From: Ralstonia thomasii
GTDB taxonomy: Bacteria; Pseudomonadota; Gammaproteobacteria; Burkholderiales; Burkholderiaceae
Assembly: GCF_958405895.1 (NCBI RefSeq)
Contig: NZ_CATZAR010000004.1
Reading direction: 5' to 3' (one strand)
Length of the DNA: 64,000 nt
In this document: piece by piece, positions 33,292 to 42,003 of the stretch
Layout of the letters: each line of letters begins with the position of its first letter
How positions within the stretch are numbered: the stretch's first letter is position 1
Position numbers and translations under genes: made by a program
Notes under the pieces: generated by a model
The model's database searches: none
What the model saw: only the letters and a program-made list of their open reading frames with translations
What the model was told of the DNA's origin: nothing

Positions 33292-34803
33292 ATGGCCGAA
33301 GCACTCGACTCATCCCGCACCGCCGCCAACGCGCTGGAGCGCATCACAGACCGCACCCTTGTCAAAACGCAGTCCTACGTCGACGGCGCCTGGGTGGGCG
33401 CGGCAGACGGCGCGACCTTTCCCGTCTACGACCCTGCCACCAACGCACACCTGACTGACGTCGCCAATCTCGGCCACGCAGAAACGCTGCGCGCCATCGA
33501 CGCCGCCAATGCGGCTTGGCCCGCATGGCGCGAGCTGACCGGCAAAGAGCGCGCCGGCCTGATGCGACGCTGGTTCGACCTGCTGATCGCCAATGCCGAC
33601 GACCTCGCCACGCTGATGACCGCCGAACAGGGCAAGCCGCTGGCCGAAGCCAAGGGCGAAATCGTCTACGGCGCGTCGTTCATCGAATGGTTTGCCGAAG
33701 AGGCCAAGCGCGTCTCCGGCGACGTGATGGCCAGCACCTGGCGCGACAAACGCATGGTCGTGTTGAAGCAGCCGGTGGGCGTGTGCGCCTCCATCACGCC
33801 GTGGAACTTCCCGCTGGCGATGATCACTCGGAAGGTTGCGCCGGCCATGGCGGCAGGCTGCACCATCGTCATCAAGCCGGCCGAGCAAACGCCGCTGTCC
33901 GCGCTGGCGATGGCCGAACTGGCGCACCGGGCGGGCATTCCCAAGGGCGTGGTCAACGTGGTGACGGGCGATGCGGACCGCTCGATCGCCATCGGCAAAG
34001 CCCTGTGCGAATCGCCGATCGTGCGCCATCTGTCGTTCACGGGCTCGACGCCGGTGGGCCGCATCCTGATGCAGCAATGCTCGCCGACGGTGAAGAAGGT
34101 GGCGCTTGAACTGGGCGGCCATGCGCCGTTCATCGTGTTCGACGACGCCGACATCGATGCTGCCGTGGAGGGCGCGGTGCAGTCGAAGTACCGCAACGCG
34201 GGTCAGACGTGCGTGTGTACGAACCGTTTCTATGTGCATGCGTCGGTGTACGACGCGTTTGTCGAGAAGCTCTCCGCCAAGGTGCGCGGCATCAAGGTCG
34301 GCAACGGCTTCGAGTCGGGCGTTGTTCAAGGCCCGCTGATCGACGACCAGGCCGTGGAGAAAGTGCAGCGCCACATCGACGATGCGACGCAGAAAGGCGC
34401 ACGCCTGACCGCTGGCGGCAAGCTGATGCAGGGCTTTGGCTCGCAGCGTTTTGTCGAGCCCACGGTGCTGGCCGATGCCACGCCCGACATGCTGATCGCG
34501 CGCGAAGAAACCTTCGGGCCCGTCTCGGCCATCTTCAAGTTCCAGGACGAAGCGGAAGTCGTGCGCCTGGCCAACGACACGGAATTTGGCCTGGCCTCGT
34601 ACTTCTACAGCCGCGACATCGGCCGTATCTGGCGGGTGGCCGAGCAGCTCGAATACGGCATGGTCGGCATCAACACCGGGCTGATCTCGAACGAGGTCGC
34701 GCCGTTTGGCGGCATCAAGCAGTCGGGCCTCGGCCGTGAAGGTTCGGTCTACGGCATCGACGAGTATCTCGAACTCAAGTATCTGTGCATGGGCGGCATC
34801 TGA
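33292..34803 (+). CDS. gabD: NAD(P)-dependent succinate-semialdehyde dehydrogenase-type aldehyde dehydrogenase
   Basis: A 503-residue aldehyde dehydrogenase. The catalytic Cys307 lies in G-Q-T-C-V-C-T-N-R, with the second Cys typical of GabD, and general base Glu273 in L-E-L-G-G-H-A-P. The cofactor loop is F-T-G-S-T-P-V-G-R. I chose ATG 33292 (M-A-E-A-L-D) because GGAGAAC lies 7 bp upstream, inside the alternative longer start at 33280. Substrate is probably succinate semialdehyde by similarity; its partner gene makes acetoacetyl-CoA, so a broader short-chain aldehyde role is possible. Confidence 0.85.
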   Translation: MAEALDSSRTAANALERITDRTLVKTQSYVDGAWVGAADGATFPVYDPATNAHLTDVANLGHAETLRAIDAANAAWPAWRELTGKERAGLMRRWFDLLIANADDLATLMTAEQGKPLAEAKGEIVYGASFIEWFAEEAKRVSGDVMASTWRDKRMVVLKQPVGVCASITPWNFPLAMITRKVAPAMAAGCTIVIKPAEQTPLSALAMAELAHRAGIPKGVVNVVTGDADRSIAIGKALCESPIVRHLSFTGSTPVGRILMQQCSPTVKKVALELGGHAPFIVFDDADIDAAVEGAVQSKYRNAGQTCVCTNRFYVHASVYDAFVEKLSAKVRGIKVGNGFESGVVQGPLIDDQAVEKVQRHIDDATQKGARLTAGGKLMQGFGSQRFVEPTVLADATPDMLIAREETFGPVSAIFKFQDEAEVVRLANDTEFGLASYFYSRDIGRIWRVAEQLEYGMVGINTGLISNEVAPFGGIKQSGLGREGSVYGIDEYLELKYLCMGGI

Positions 34804-34883
34804 ACCGTCGCCCCCTCTCGGCCGACCCGCCACAACGATAGAGCGGGCGGCCTTTCCCCTTGCCTGACCGGCGGAGGAGACAC

Positions 34884-36938
34884 ATGAGCACCATCCAGGA
34901 AGGCGCCCTCCTATGGACGCCATCGGCTGACTTCATCGCGCGCTCGCGCCTGACGCATTACCTCGACTGGCTCGCGCGCGAACGCGGGCTGCGCTTTTCG
35001 GCGACCACGCCCGAGGGCTACGCACGACTCTGGGAATGGTCGACCACTGAACTCGAGGCGTTCTGGACGTCCGTCTGGGACTACCTTGACCTGCGCGCCT
35101 CGACACCGTTCTCGCAGATGCTGGGCGACCGCACCATGCCCGGCGCGCAATGGCTGGTCGGCGCGAAGCTCAATTACGTCGATCAGGTCATGCGCCATGT
35201 GGAAGAAGGCGGCAGCCCCGACCGCACCGCCATCCGATACGCCAGCGAGACCAAGCCGCTCGCCGACTTGTCATGGCGCGAACTGCGCCAACGCGTTGCC
35301 TCGCTGGCGGATGCGCTGCGCAAGATGGGCGTGGTGCCGGGCGACCGCGTCGCCGCATATCTGTCGAACACGCCGGACGCGATCGTGGCGTTTCTCGCCA
35401 CGGCCAGCGTCGGGGCCATCTGGTCTGTCTGTGCGCCCGACATGGGCCAGGTGGCCGTGACCGACCGCTTCCGGCAGATCGAGCCCAAAGTGCTGATCGC
35501 GTTGGACGGCTATCACTACGGCGGCCGCGCGTTCGACCGCACCGACATCGTCGCAGAGATGGTCGCCGCACTGCCAACTGTCGAACACCTCGTGCTCGTG
35601 CCGCAGTTGCTTGGCGAGGTCAACCGCGCGCGCTTCCCGGAGGCCCGCGACTGGTGCGACCTGACTGCGAACGACGTACCACTCGTCGTCACACCCGTCG
35701 CCGCCGACCACCCGCTGTGGATTCTCTATTCGTCCGGCACCACCGGCATGCCCAAGCCGATCGTGCACGGCCATGGCGGCCTGCTGCTGGTGCAGACGAT
35801 GATGGGCGCGCTGCATCTCGACCTTGGCCCCGACGACGTCTACCACTGGTACAGCAGCACCGGCTGGGTCATGTGGAATTCGCAAGCGAGCGGCTTACTC
35901 GGCGGCGTCACGCTCGCCATCTACGACGGCAACCCCGGCACGCCCGATCTCAATACGCTGTGGCGCTTCGCACAGGATGCGGGCGTGACCTTCTTTGGCG
36001 CCGGCGCGGCGTTCTTCGCCAATTGCCTGAAGGCCGGCATCGAGCCCGGGCGCGATTTCGACCTGTCGAGACTGCGTGCGGTCGGCTCGACCGGCTCGCC
36101 GCTCTCGGCCGAGGCGTACGACTGGATCTACCGCCACGTAAAAGCCGACGTCTGGCTCAACCCCATTTCCGGCGGCACCGACTTCGCTGGCTGCTTCGTG
36201 GGCGGCGTCGCAACACTGCCCGTCTATGCGGGTGAGATGCAATGCCGCAACCTCGGCTCGCGTGTGGAAGCACTGGACGAGGCTGGCCGACCGCTCATCG
36301 ACGCGGTAGGCGAGCTGGTCTGCACCGCGCCCATTCCGTCGATGCCGCTCTTCTTCTGGGGCGACAGCGACGGCAGCCGCTACCGCGACAGCTACTTCGA
36401 CATGTACCCCGGCCAGTGGCGCCACGGCGACTGGATCAAGATCACGCCACGCGGCGGCGCCATCATCTACGGCCGGTCGGATGCCACGATCAACCGCCAC
36501 GGTATCCGCATGGGCACAGCCGAGCTGTACCGCGTAGTGGAAGATCTGCCGGAAGTGCTCGACAGCCTTGTCGTCGATCTGGAATTCCTCGGCCGCGAAT
36601 CGTTCATGCCACTGTTCGTCGTGCTGCGCGAAGGTGCGACGCTCGACGACACGCTGCGCAGCACGATCAATGCACGCATCAAGGCAGGGCTGTCGGCCCG
36701 GCATGTGCCCAACGTGGTCGTACAGGCACCCGGCGTGCCGCGCACGCTGTCGGGCAAGAAGATGGAAGTGCCCATCAAGAAACTGCTGCTTGGCGCACCA
36801 ATCGAGCGCGTCGCCAACCCCGATGCAATGGCAAACCCGGAGGTGCTTGCGTGGTACGCGACCTACGCCGGGTCGCTGGCCCGGCAAAGCAGCGCGCACG
36901 GCGAGCCCGCGCCCGCATTGGAATCGTGGCGGAGCTAG
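34884..36938 (+). CDS. acetoacetyl-CoA synthetase (acetoacetate-CoA ligase)
   Basis: A 684-residue adenylate-forming ligase. The phosphate-binding loop Y-S-S-G-T-T-G-M-P-K-P lies near 284, the A8 hinge G-R-S-D-A-T-I-N-R-H-G near 530, and the A10 lysine Lys625 in R-T-L-S-G-K-K-M-E-V-P. Length, the N-terminal segment S-x-F-W-x-x-V-W-D-Y and P-I-S-G-G-T-D identify the acetoacetate branch rather than acetyl-CoA synthetase. It would activate free acetoacetate, for example from poly-3-hydroxybutyrate or ketone-body use. AGGAGA precedes the ATG; it follows gabD by 80 bp. Confidence 0.88.
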   Translation: MSTIQEGALLWTPSADFIARSRLTHYLDWLARERGLRFSATTPEGYARLWEWSTTELEAFWTSVWDYLDLRASTPFSQMLGDRTMPGAQWLVGAKLNYVDQVMRHVEEGGSPDRTAIRYASETKPLADLSWRELRQRVASLADALRKMGVVPGDRVAAYLSNTPDAIVAFLATASVGAIWSVCAPDMGQVAVTDRFRQIEPKVLIALDGYHYGGRAFDRTDIVAEMVAALPTVEHLVLVPQLLGEVNRARFPEARDWCDLTANDVPLVVTPVAADHPLWILYSSGTTGMPKPIVHGHGGLLLVQTMMGALHLDLGPDDVYHWYSSTGWVMWNSQASGLLGGVTLAIYDGNPGTPDLNTLWRFAQDAGVTFFGAGAAFFANCLKAGIEPGRDFDLSRLRAVGSTGSPLSAEAYDWIYRHVKADVWLNPISGGTDFAGCFVGGVATLPVYAGEMQCRNLGSRVEALDEAGRPLIDAVGELVCTAPIPSMPLFFWGDSDGSRYRDSYFDMYPGQWRHGDWIKITPRGGAIIYGRSDATINRHGIRMGTAELYRVVEDLPEVLDSLVVDLEFLGRESFMPLFVVLREGATLDDTLRSTINARIKAGLSARHVPNVVVQAPGVPRTLSGKKMEVPIKKLLLGAPIERVANPDAMANPEVLAWYATYAGSLARQSSAHGEPAPALESWRS

Positions 36939-36953
36939 ACCGATCGTTGGTCT
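36937..36953. promoter_or_regulatory. imperfect palindrome after the acetoacetyl-CoA synthetase gene
   Basis: AGACC (36937-36941) and GGTCT (36949-36953) flank a centre GATCGTT. It shares CGATCGTT with the palindrome upstream of gabD, and another half-site-like CGAACGATGG lies at about 36977. Possibly a second binding site of the same regulator, placed before the unknown gene at 37068. Weak evidence. Confidence 0.3.
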
Positions 36954-37067
36954 CTGGTTTCACAATCTCCGCCAATCGAACGATGGCAGGGACCGGGTGT
37001 GATGACTAACGTACAGCTTGCACCGGCACATCAAGATGCCGGGCGAGTTGCTTAACGGGGAGTCACC

Positions 37068-37781
37068 ATGCTTGCAACGACGAACGTCCTGATCAAGACG
37101 GAGGACGGCCGCGAAGCCTTGGCCCAGCGCCGCCACGACATGCAGATGCGCCAGCGCCATCTGCTCATCCTCATCGACGGTGCCCGCACGGTGGGGCAAC
37201 TGCATCAACTGCTGAGCGACTGGCCGGACTTCGACGAACTGCTGCTAGGGTTGCAACGGGCCGGCATGGTCGACGTGCTGCCTGGTATCTCGCATGACAA
37301 CGCACCGGCTGCAGAACCGTTCGACCCCATCACGCACTTCAACCGTCCCTTGCTGGACGATGACGCGCACGGCGCACCTGCCGCCCTGTCGCTCATCTAC
37401 GACAAACTGCCGCCGTTGACCGGCATGACGCTCGGCCTGCAAGCGGTGGCGGCGCCCATCGACGAGCCTGCGGCCAATGACGCAAACAGGCCGCGGGCGG
37501 CGCCCGTCCAGGCTTCTGCTACGCCGCAGCCAGCCGTCCCGCCGGAGTTGGCCGACGTGTTGCCCAACGTGGTCAAGGTCGAGTTGATGCGTTTGGCGGT
37601 GCAGCACTTCGGCTCGGCCGCGGGCGCCGCCATGCCGCTGCTGCGTGCCTGCAAGGAAGACCCGCAGTCGCTGTGCGACGTGGTTGCCGCGTGCGCCAAG
37701 GCTGCCGCCCCGACGGCTGGCGAGCAGGCCGCGGCGAAGTTCGTGGATGCGGCAATGCAGGCGATGGCGCTGCGGCGCTGA
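37068..37781 (+). CDS. hypothetical protein, possible winged-helix N-terminal domain
   Basis: A 237-residue protein I do not recognise. Residues about 1-75 are helical with the pattern L-L-I-L-I-D-G-A-R-T-V-G-Q-L-H-Q-L-L then D-E-L-L-L-G-L-Q-R-A-G-M-V, which looks like a small winged-helix fold. A Pro/Ala-rich linker follows (about 80-165). The C-terminal helical part is V-K-V-E-L-M-R-L-A-V-Q-H-F-G to the end. No signal peptide or membrane span. GGGGAG precedes ATG. It stands alone between the ligase gene and tRNA-Gly. Codon use is like its neighbours, so it is probably a real gene. Confidence 0.7.
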   Translation: MLATTNVLIKTEDGREALAQRRHDMQMRQRHLLILIDGARTVGQLHQLLSDWPDFDELLLGLQRAGMVDVLPGISHDNAPAAEPFDPITHFNRPLLDDDAHGAPAALSLIYDKLPPLTGMTLGLQAVAAPIDEPAANDANRPRAAPVQASATPQPAVPPELADVLPNVVKVELMRLAVQHFGSAAGAAMPLLRACKEDPQSLCDVVAACAKAAAPTAGEQAAAKFVDAAMQAMALRR

Positions 37782-37799
37782 AGCCGCCACAGGCGCTGT

Positions 37800-37829
37800 T
37801 TGCGAAGCTCAGGCAAAGCCGGGTAAAAT
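37800..37829 (+). promoter_or_regulatory. promoter of tRNA-Gly
   Basis: TTGCGA (37800-37805), 18-bp spacer, TAAAAT (37824-37829). The mature tRNA begins at 37840, about 4 nt after the predicted start point. Confidence 0.7.
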
Positions 37830-37839
37830 AGCAGTCTGC

Positions 37840-37913
37840 GCGGGCGTCGTATAATGGTAATACCCTAGCTTCCCAAGCTAGAGCCGTGGGTTCGATTCCC
37901 ATCGCCCGCTCCA
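37840..37913 (+). tRNA. tRNA-Gly (anticodon CCC)
   Basis: 74 nt including encoded CCA. Acceptor arm GCGGGCG pairs with CGCCCGC, the D region contains ATAATGGTAAT, the anticodon arm is CTAGC-TTCCCAA-GCTAG and the T arm contains GGTTCGATTCC. The anticodon CCC reads GGG. Confidence 0.96.
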
Positions 37914-37925
37914 CCGAACAGTCTG

Positions 37926-37948
37926 AAGCCGCCCTCGGCGGCTTTTTT
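37926..37948 (+). terminator. rho-independent terminator of tRNA-Gly
   Basis: AAGCCGCC (37926-37933), loop CTC, GGCGGCTT (37937-37944), then TTTT. It starts 13 bp after the tRNA CCA end and before trmB. Confidence 0.85.
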
Positions 37949-37999
37949 GTTGCCTGCGCGCCCGTCGCTCCATCGACGGGCAACCGGCACGGGATCTCC

Positions 38000-38773
38000 A
38001 TGCAGCCCATCGAACAGCCGGGCACCGGCCCCGACGACATCACGCCGGAATCGCAAGACACCAATACCGCAGAGAGCGCCGAAAGCGGTGCGGAAACCGG
38101 CCACCCGCGTCGCATCCGCTCGTTCGTGCGCCGCGCCGGCCGTACGTCGACCGGCCAGCAGCGTGCCATCAATGAACTCGGTCCGCGCTTCCAATTGCCC
38201 TACACCACAGAGCCGCTGGACTGGGACGCCGCCTTCGGCCGCGCTGGCGCCAAGCGCATCTTCGAGATCGGCTTCGGCATGGGTGAAACCACCGCGCACA
38301 TCGCGCAATTGCGCCCGGACGACGATTTTCTAGGCGTCGAGGTGCATGAGCCGGGCGTTGGAGCGCTGCTCAAGCTGATCGGCGAACGCGAAATCGGCAA
38401 CATCCGTATCGTTTCGCACGATGCGGTGGAAGTGCTGGCGCAGATGATTCCGGAGGGTACGCTGGATGGCATCCACGTGTTCTTCCCCGACCCGTGGCAC
38501 AAGAAGCGCCACAACAAGCGGCGCCTGATCCAGAGCCCGTTTGTCGCACGGCTGGCGGCGCACCTGAAACCGGGCGGCTATCTGCACTGCGCGACGGACT
38601 GGGAGGAATACGCCCACCAGATGCTGGAGGTGCTGTCCTCCGAGCCGACGCTGGAAAACACCGCCGACGGCTTTGCACCGCGCCCCGACTACCGCCCTGT
38701 CACCAAGTTCGAGAAACGCGGCCTGCGCCTCGGGCACGGCGTGTGGGACGTGGTCTTCCGCAAGCGCGGCTAG
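38000..38773 (+). CDS. trmB: tRNA (guanosine(46)-N7)-methyltransferase
   Basis: A 257-residue SAM-dependent enzyme that makes m7G46 in tRNA. SAM motif I is F-E-I-G-F-G-M-G-E-T-T; the family signature F-F-P-D-P-W-H-K-K-R-H-N-K-R-R-L is intact. About 60 low-complexity N-terminal residues precede the fold, common in betaproteobacterial TrmB. The start MQPIEQPG was chosen because the longer frame would run into the tRNA-Gly gene and its terminator. Confidence 0.94.
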   Translation: MQPIEQPGTGPDDITPESQDTNTAESAESGAETGHPRRIRSFVRRAGRTSTGQQRAINELGPRFQLPYTTEPLDWDAAFGRAGAKRIFEIGFGMGETTAHIAQLRPDDDFLGVEVHEPGVGALLKLIGEREIGNIRIVSHDAVEVLAQMIPEGTLDGIHVFFPDPWHKKRHNKRRLIQSPFVARLAAHLKPGGYLHCATDWEEYAHQMLEVLSSEPTLENTADGFAPRPDYRPVTKFEKRGLRLGHGVWDVVFRKRG

Positions 38774-38798
38774 CCACGTCCGCGCACGCTCGCGCAAG

Positions 38799-39911
38799 TC
38801 AGCGTGCGCCGAAATGCGTATCGCCGAAGAGGTTCTTGGCGTGGCGCGGGAAAGCGCGCCAGTATTGCGGCGGCGCCGTGACCGTCGCGCCCAACTCAGC
38901 GGCCGCCGCCCAGGCCCAGTGCGGGTTGTAGAGGAAGGCCCGGCCCACGGCGACCAAATCCGCACGCCCTTGCGCAACGATGGCCTCCGCCTCATGCGCC
39001 TCGTTGATGAGGCCGACGGCGATGGTCGGAATGTCCGCCTCGTTTCGGATCTTCTCGGCAAACGGCACCTGGTAGCCGGTCGACAGCGGAATCTGCTGCA
39101 GCGGCGATACACCGCCCGACGAAGCATCGATCCAATCACAGCCGCGCGCACGCAGTGCCTGCGCAAATACCACCGAATCCTCCGGCGCCCATCCGCCCTC
39201 CACCCAATCGGTGGCCGACACGCGCACGCCAACCGGAATATTGTCCGGCACCACGGCGCGCACCGCATCAAAAATCTCCAGCGGATAACGCATGCGGTTC
39301 TCACGCGAACCGCCGTAGGCATCGGTGCGCTGATTGGCGATCGGCGACAGGAATTCGTGCAGCAGATAGCCGTGTGCGGCATGCAGTTCGATGGCCGATA
39401 GGCCCAAGCGCACAGCCCGACGCGCGGTATCGACAAATTGATCGCGCACGCGGGCGAGGTCCGCATCGGTCATTTCGCGCGGGGCACGCTCTTCAGGGCG
39501 CTGTGGCAGCGGGGAGGGACCCATCGTTTCCCAGCCGCCGGCATCGAGCGCCAGCAATGCGCCGCCTTCCCAAGGCCGAGCGCTCGAAGCCTTGCGGCCC
39601 GCGTGCGCGATCTGCATGCCGATCGGCACCAGCGCATTCTGGCGAATGGCAGCCAGCGTGCGCTCAAGCGCGGCTTCGGTCGCGTCGTCCCACAAACCCA
39701 GGCAGCCGTTGGTGATGCGGCCTTCTGGCGACACCGCGGTCGCTTCGATCATCAGCAATCCGGCGCCCGAAAGGGACAGGCTGCCCAGATGCGTGTGGTG
39801 CCACGCCGTGGCTTGGCCGTTGTCGGCCGAGTACTGGCACATCGGCGAAATGACGATGCGGTTCTCAAGCGTGAGACCGCGCAGGGAGAAAGGCTGGAAG
39901 AGAGCACTCAT
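38799..39911 (-). CDS. old yellow enzyme family NADH:flavin oxidoreductase (YqjM/NamA type)
   Basis: A 370-residue FMN-dependent ene-reductase. The YqjM-class hallmark Cys25 (S-P-M-C-Q-Y-S) contacts the flavin, and the His pair is in E-L-H-A-A-H-G-Y-L-L-H-E-F-L-S-P. The C-terminal FMN site is D-L-V-A-V-G-R-A-F-L. It reduces activated C=C bonds of unsaturated aldehydes, ketones or nitro compounds; the natural substrate is unknown. It converges on trmB with only 25 bp between. Start MSALFQPF preferred over an in-frame codon six residues earlier. Confidence 0.9.
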   Translation of the reverse strand: MSALFQPFSLRGLTLENRIVISPMCQYSADNGQATAWHHTHLGSLSLSGAGLLMIEATAVSPEGRITNGCLGLWDDATEAALERTLAAIRQNALVPIGMQIAHAGRKASSARPWEGGALLALDAGGWETMGPSPLPQRPEERAPREMTDADLARVRDQFVDTARRAVRLGLSAIELHAAHGYLLHEFLSPIANQRTDAYGGSRENRMRYPLEIFDAVRAVVPDNIPVGVRVSATDWVEGGWAPEDSVVFAQALRARGCDWIDASSGGVSPLQQIPLSTGYQVPFAEKIRNEADIPTIAVGLINEAHEAEAIVAQGRADLVAVGRAFLYNPHWAWAAAAELGATVTAPPQYWRAFPRHAKNLFGDTHFGAR

Positions 39912-40030
39912 GATCGGGAGATTCGGCAATCAGCGGCTGGCTAAAGAAACCGCCAGTGTGTCCGAATCCGCCCGATCGTGCAGACGGTGCGAAAGCCTCG
40001 CACCGAAGAAGGGAAATGCTTGCCTGTGGC

Positions 40031-40912
40031 TCAGGCCTGCCAGGCGATGAGGTGCGTATAAGCGGTCGCCAGAACAATGATGCCGAAGATGATCCGGTAC
40101 CACGCAAATCCTCGGAAATCGTGCGTGGCAATGAACTTCAGCAGCCAGCGCACGCAGAAGAACGCCGAGATGAATGCGGCCACAAAACCCACTGCGAAGA
40201 TCGACAGATCATCGGCCGACAGCAACGCGCGTGACTTGTATAACTCGTACACCGTCGCGCCGAAAATCACGGGAATCGCCAGGAAAAACGAGAACTCCGT
40301 CGCCACCTTGCGCGACAGGCCGAACAGCAGGCCGCCGATGATGGTCGAGCCCGAGCGCGACGTACCCGGAATCAGCGCGAAGCACTGCGCGAAGCCCACC
40401 TTGATAGCATCGGAGATGCGCAGGTCGTCCAGCGTTTCAATGCGTGGCGCGCCAGCCTTGGCGGCTTCGAGCAGTGCGTTGGCGCGCGGGTCATGTGTCT
40501 CGCCGCGATGGCGTTCGCGCCATTCGGCCCACAGGATCACGAAGCCGCCGAGGATGAACGCCGACGCCACCACGATCGGATTGAACAGATGCGCCTTGAT
40601 CGCCTTGCCAAAGATCAGCGCTAGCGTGATCGCAGGAATCGTCGCCACGATCACGTTGATCGCAAAACGCTGCTGACGCGGGTCATTCGGCAAGCCCTTG
40701 ATCACGTCGATGATTTTGTGGCGGAACTCCCAGCACACCGCCAGGATGGCGCCGAACTGGATCACGATCTCGAAGATCTTGCCCTTCTCGTCATTGAAGT
40801 CGAGCAGCTGGCCAGCGAGGATCAGATGGCCGGTGCTGGAAATGGGGAGGAACTCGGTCAGGCCTTCGACGATGCCGAGAATCAGCGCTTTGATGGCGAG
40901 TGCGATATCCAT
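40031..40912 (-). CDS. uppP: undecaprenyl-diphosphatase UppP (BacA)
   Basis: A 293-residue polytopic inner-membrane phosphatase that recycles the C55 lipid carrier for peptidoglycan and O-antigen assembly. Catalytic signatures: G-I-V-E-G-L-T-E-F-L-P-I-S-S-T-G-H (Glu17, Glu21) and P-G-T-S-R-S-G-S-T-I. The start MDIALAIKALI matches family N termini; the longer frame upstream has no membrane character. Confidence 0.95.
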   Translation of the reverse strand: MDIALAIKALILGIVEGLTEFLPISSTGHLILAGQLLDFNDEKGKIFEIVIQFGAILAVCWEFRHKIIDVIKGLPNDPRQQRFAINVIVATIPAITLALIFGKAIKAHLFNPIVVASAFILGGFVILWAEWRERHRGETHDPRANALLEAAKAGAPRIETLDDLRISDAIKVGFAQCFALIPGTSRSGSTIIGGLLFGLSRKVATEFSFFLAIPVIFGATVYELYKSRALLSADDLSIFAVGFVAAFISAFFCVRWLLKFIATHDFRGFAWYRIIFGIIVLATAYTHLIAWQA

Positions 40913-40964
40913 GCAGTAAGCAAAGAAGGAAGAGGAAAACGAAGCGCTGGACGTGCAGCAGAAC

Positions 40965-41558
40965 TCAGGGCCGCTTGGCCTGGACGTGCACGCCTTCGGG
41001 CAAAACCGTGATTGTACCGGGCTCCACGGCAATGCCAGCCACTTTCAGCTGTTCGGGCTTGAACGTATAGACCGCATAGTCGTTGAGCAACTGCCCGGCA
41101 ATCAAAGAACCGATCGAACTGATCTGCGGGCCGATGCCCCCGGGCACGTTCTGCAGATCGAAGCGATCAACACTGGGCTGATTCAGTCGGATCGAATGCG
41201 TGGGCGGGTCGTAATGCAAGCCGCTGGAGACGGCCAGCGGCCCTGTCAGCGGCTGGCGGAACAGGCCGCTTTCCACCACGGCATCTGCCTGGATGGCGAT
41301 GCGGTTGCGCGCGGGGTCGAGCGACACCTGCGGGTTCGACAGCGTCACGTCAAAGAAGCCGAGAAAGCGCCGCTGGAACGGAAACTTGCGCGCAAGCGCG
41401 TCCTGCATCTGGCCGCGGGAAAAGGTGTAACCGTCACCGGTCCAGCCGGTCGGCATGCAAGCCACGAGTGTGACGACGATGGCAACTGCAACAGCGGCCG
41501 CACCCGACCACCAGCGGACGCGGTTGGAACGGACAGCGGGTTTCGTGGAATCGGTCAT
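40965..41558 (-). CDS. DUF1439 domain lipoprotein (YceB-like)
   Basis: A 197-residue probable lipoprotein. A basic N terminus and hydrophobic stretch (S-G-A-A-A-V-A-V-A-I-V-V-T) end in the lipobox L-V-A-C (Cys34). The rest resembles DUF1439/YceB: F-S-R-G-Q-M-Q-D-A-L-A-R-K-F-P-F, then V-T-L-S-N-P-Q-V-S-L-D-P-A-R-N-R-I, and a last strand K-V-A-G-I-A-V-E-P-G-T-I-T-V. The fold is lipid-binding-like; function not established. It lies 6 bp after the YkgJ-type gene on the same strand. Confidence 0.8.
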   Translation of the reverse strand: MTDSTKPAVRSNRVRWWSGAAAVAVAIVVTLVACMPTGWTGDGYTFSRGQMQDALARKFPFQRRFLGFFDVTLSNPQVSLDPARNRIAIQADAVVESGLFRQPLTGPLAVSSGLHYDPPTHSIRLNQPSVDRFDLQNVPGGIGPQISSIGSLIAGQLLNDYAVYTFKPEQLKVAGIAVEPGTITVLPEGVHVQAKRP

Positions 41559-41564
41559 GACAAT

Positions 41565-41837
41565 TCAGTGCGCTGCGGTAGCGATTTCAAGTCGAGTCAA
41601 AAACTGCATGGCATGCGTGGCCGAGCCTCCGCACATGTCGGGCTCAGGCTGCAGGCTGCTGCAGACCGCCGGACGTTCCGGCTGGCCGAAGATACGACAG
41701 CCGTTGGCCTCATCCAGTTGCGCACAGCGCACGCCGGCCGGCTTGCCGTTCGGCATGCCAGGAATGGGGCTGGAGATGGAAGGCGCGATGCAGCACGCGC
41801 CGCAATGAGGTCGACAGTCCATGCTGTCCGAGTGCAT
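41565..41837 (-). CDS. YkgJ-family cysteine cluster protein
   Basis: About 90 residues with a zinc- or iron-sulfur-type cysteine cluster: M-D-C-R-P-H-C-G-A-C-C at the N terminus, then R-C-A-Q-L, G-C-R-I-F-G and P-A-V-C-S-S-L-Q. This is the YkgJ (formerly UPF0153) pattern, of unknown function. Two possible starts, 41837 (M-H-S-D-S-M-D-C) and 41822 (M-D-C-R-P-H-C). Probably co-transcribed with the DUF1439 gene. Confidence 0.78.
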   Translation of the reverse strand: MHSDSMDCRPHCGACCIAPSISSPIPGMPNGKPAGVRCAQLDEANGCRIFGQPERPAVCSSLQPEPDMCGGSATHAMQFLTRLEIATAAH

Positions 41838-42003
41838 GAAATCAGGGCGGAAACCGCTATTGTGCACCAGCACAATAGCGGCCCAGTCTGATTGACAATG
41901 CCGAAGCCGCTTGACCCGCCCTTGCCGCATGCGTACATTAATGACCGAAAAGTAAGTTATCTGTGAGTCAGTGACCTCGTGTGCTGGCTGACACCCTACC
42001 GCC

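Noticed and set aside
33310..34923. Long open frame antisense to the aldehyde dehydrogenase
   Set aside because: Mirror of the codon bias of gabD; low-complexity Arg/Ala/His content.
37840..37913. tRNA-Gly as an integration site for a mobile island
   Set aside because: No integrase, no repeated tRNA 3' end and normal housekeeping genes on both sides.
38782..38809. GC-rich hairpin between trmB and the old-yellow-enzyme gene as terminator
   Set aside because: 9-bp stem but no T run on either strand, and it overlaps the stop codon of the downstream gene.
41941..42003. Short inverted element GTCA-G-TGAC upstream of the TetR gene as its operator
   Set aside because: Only 4-bp arms, expected by chance; not enough for a TetR operator call.
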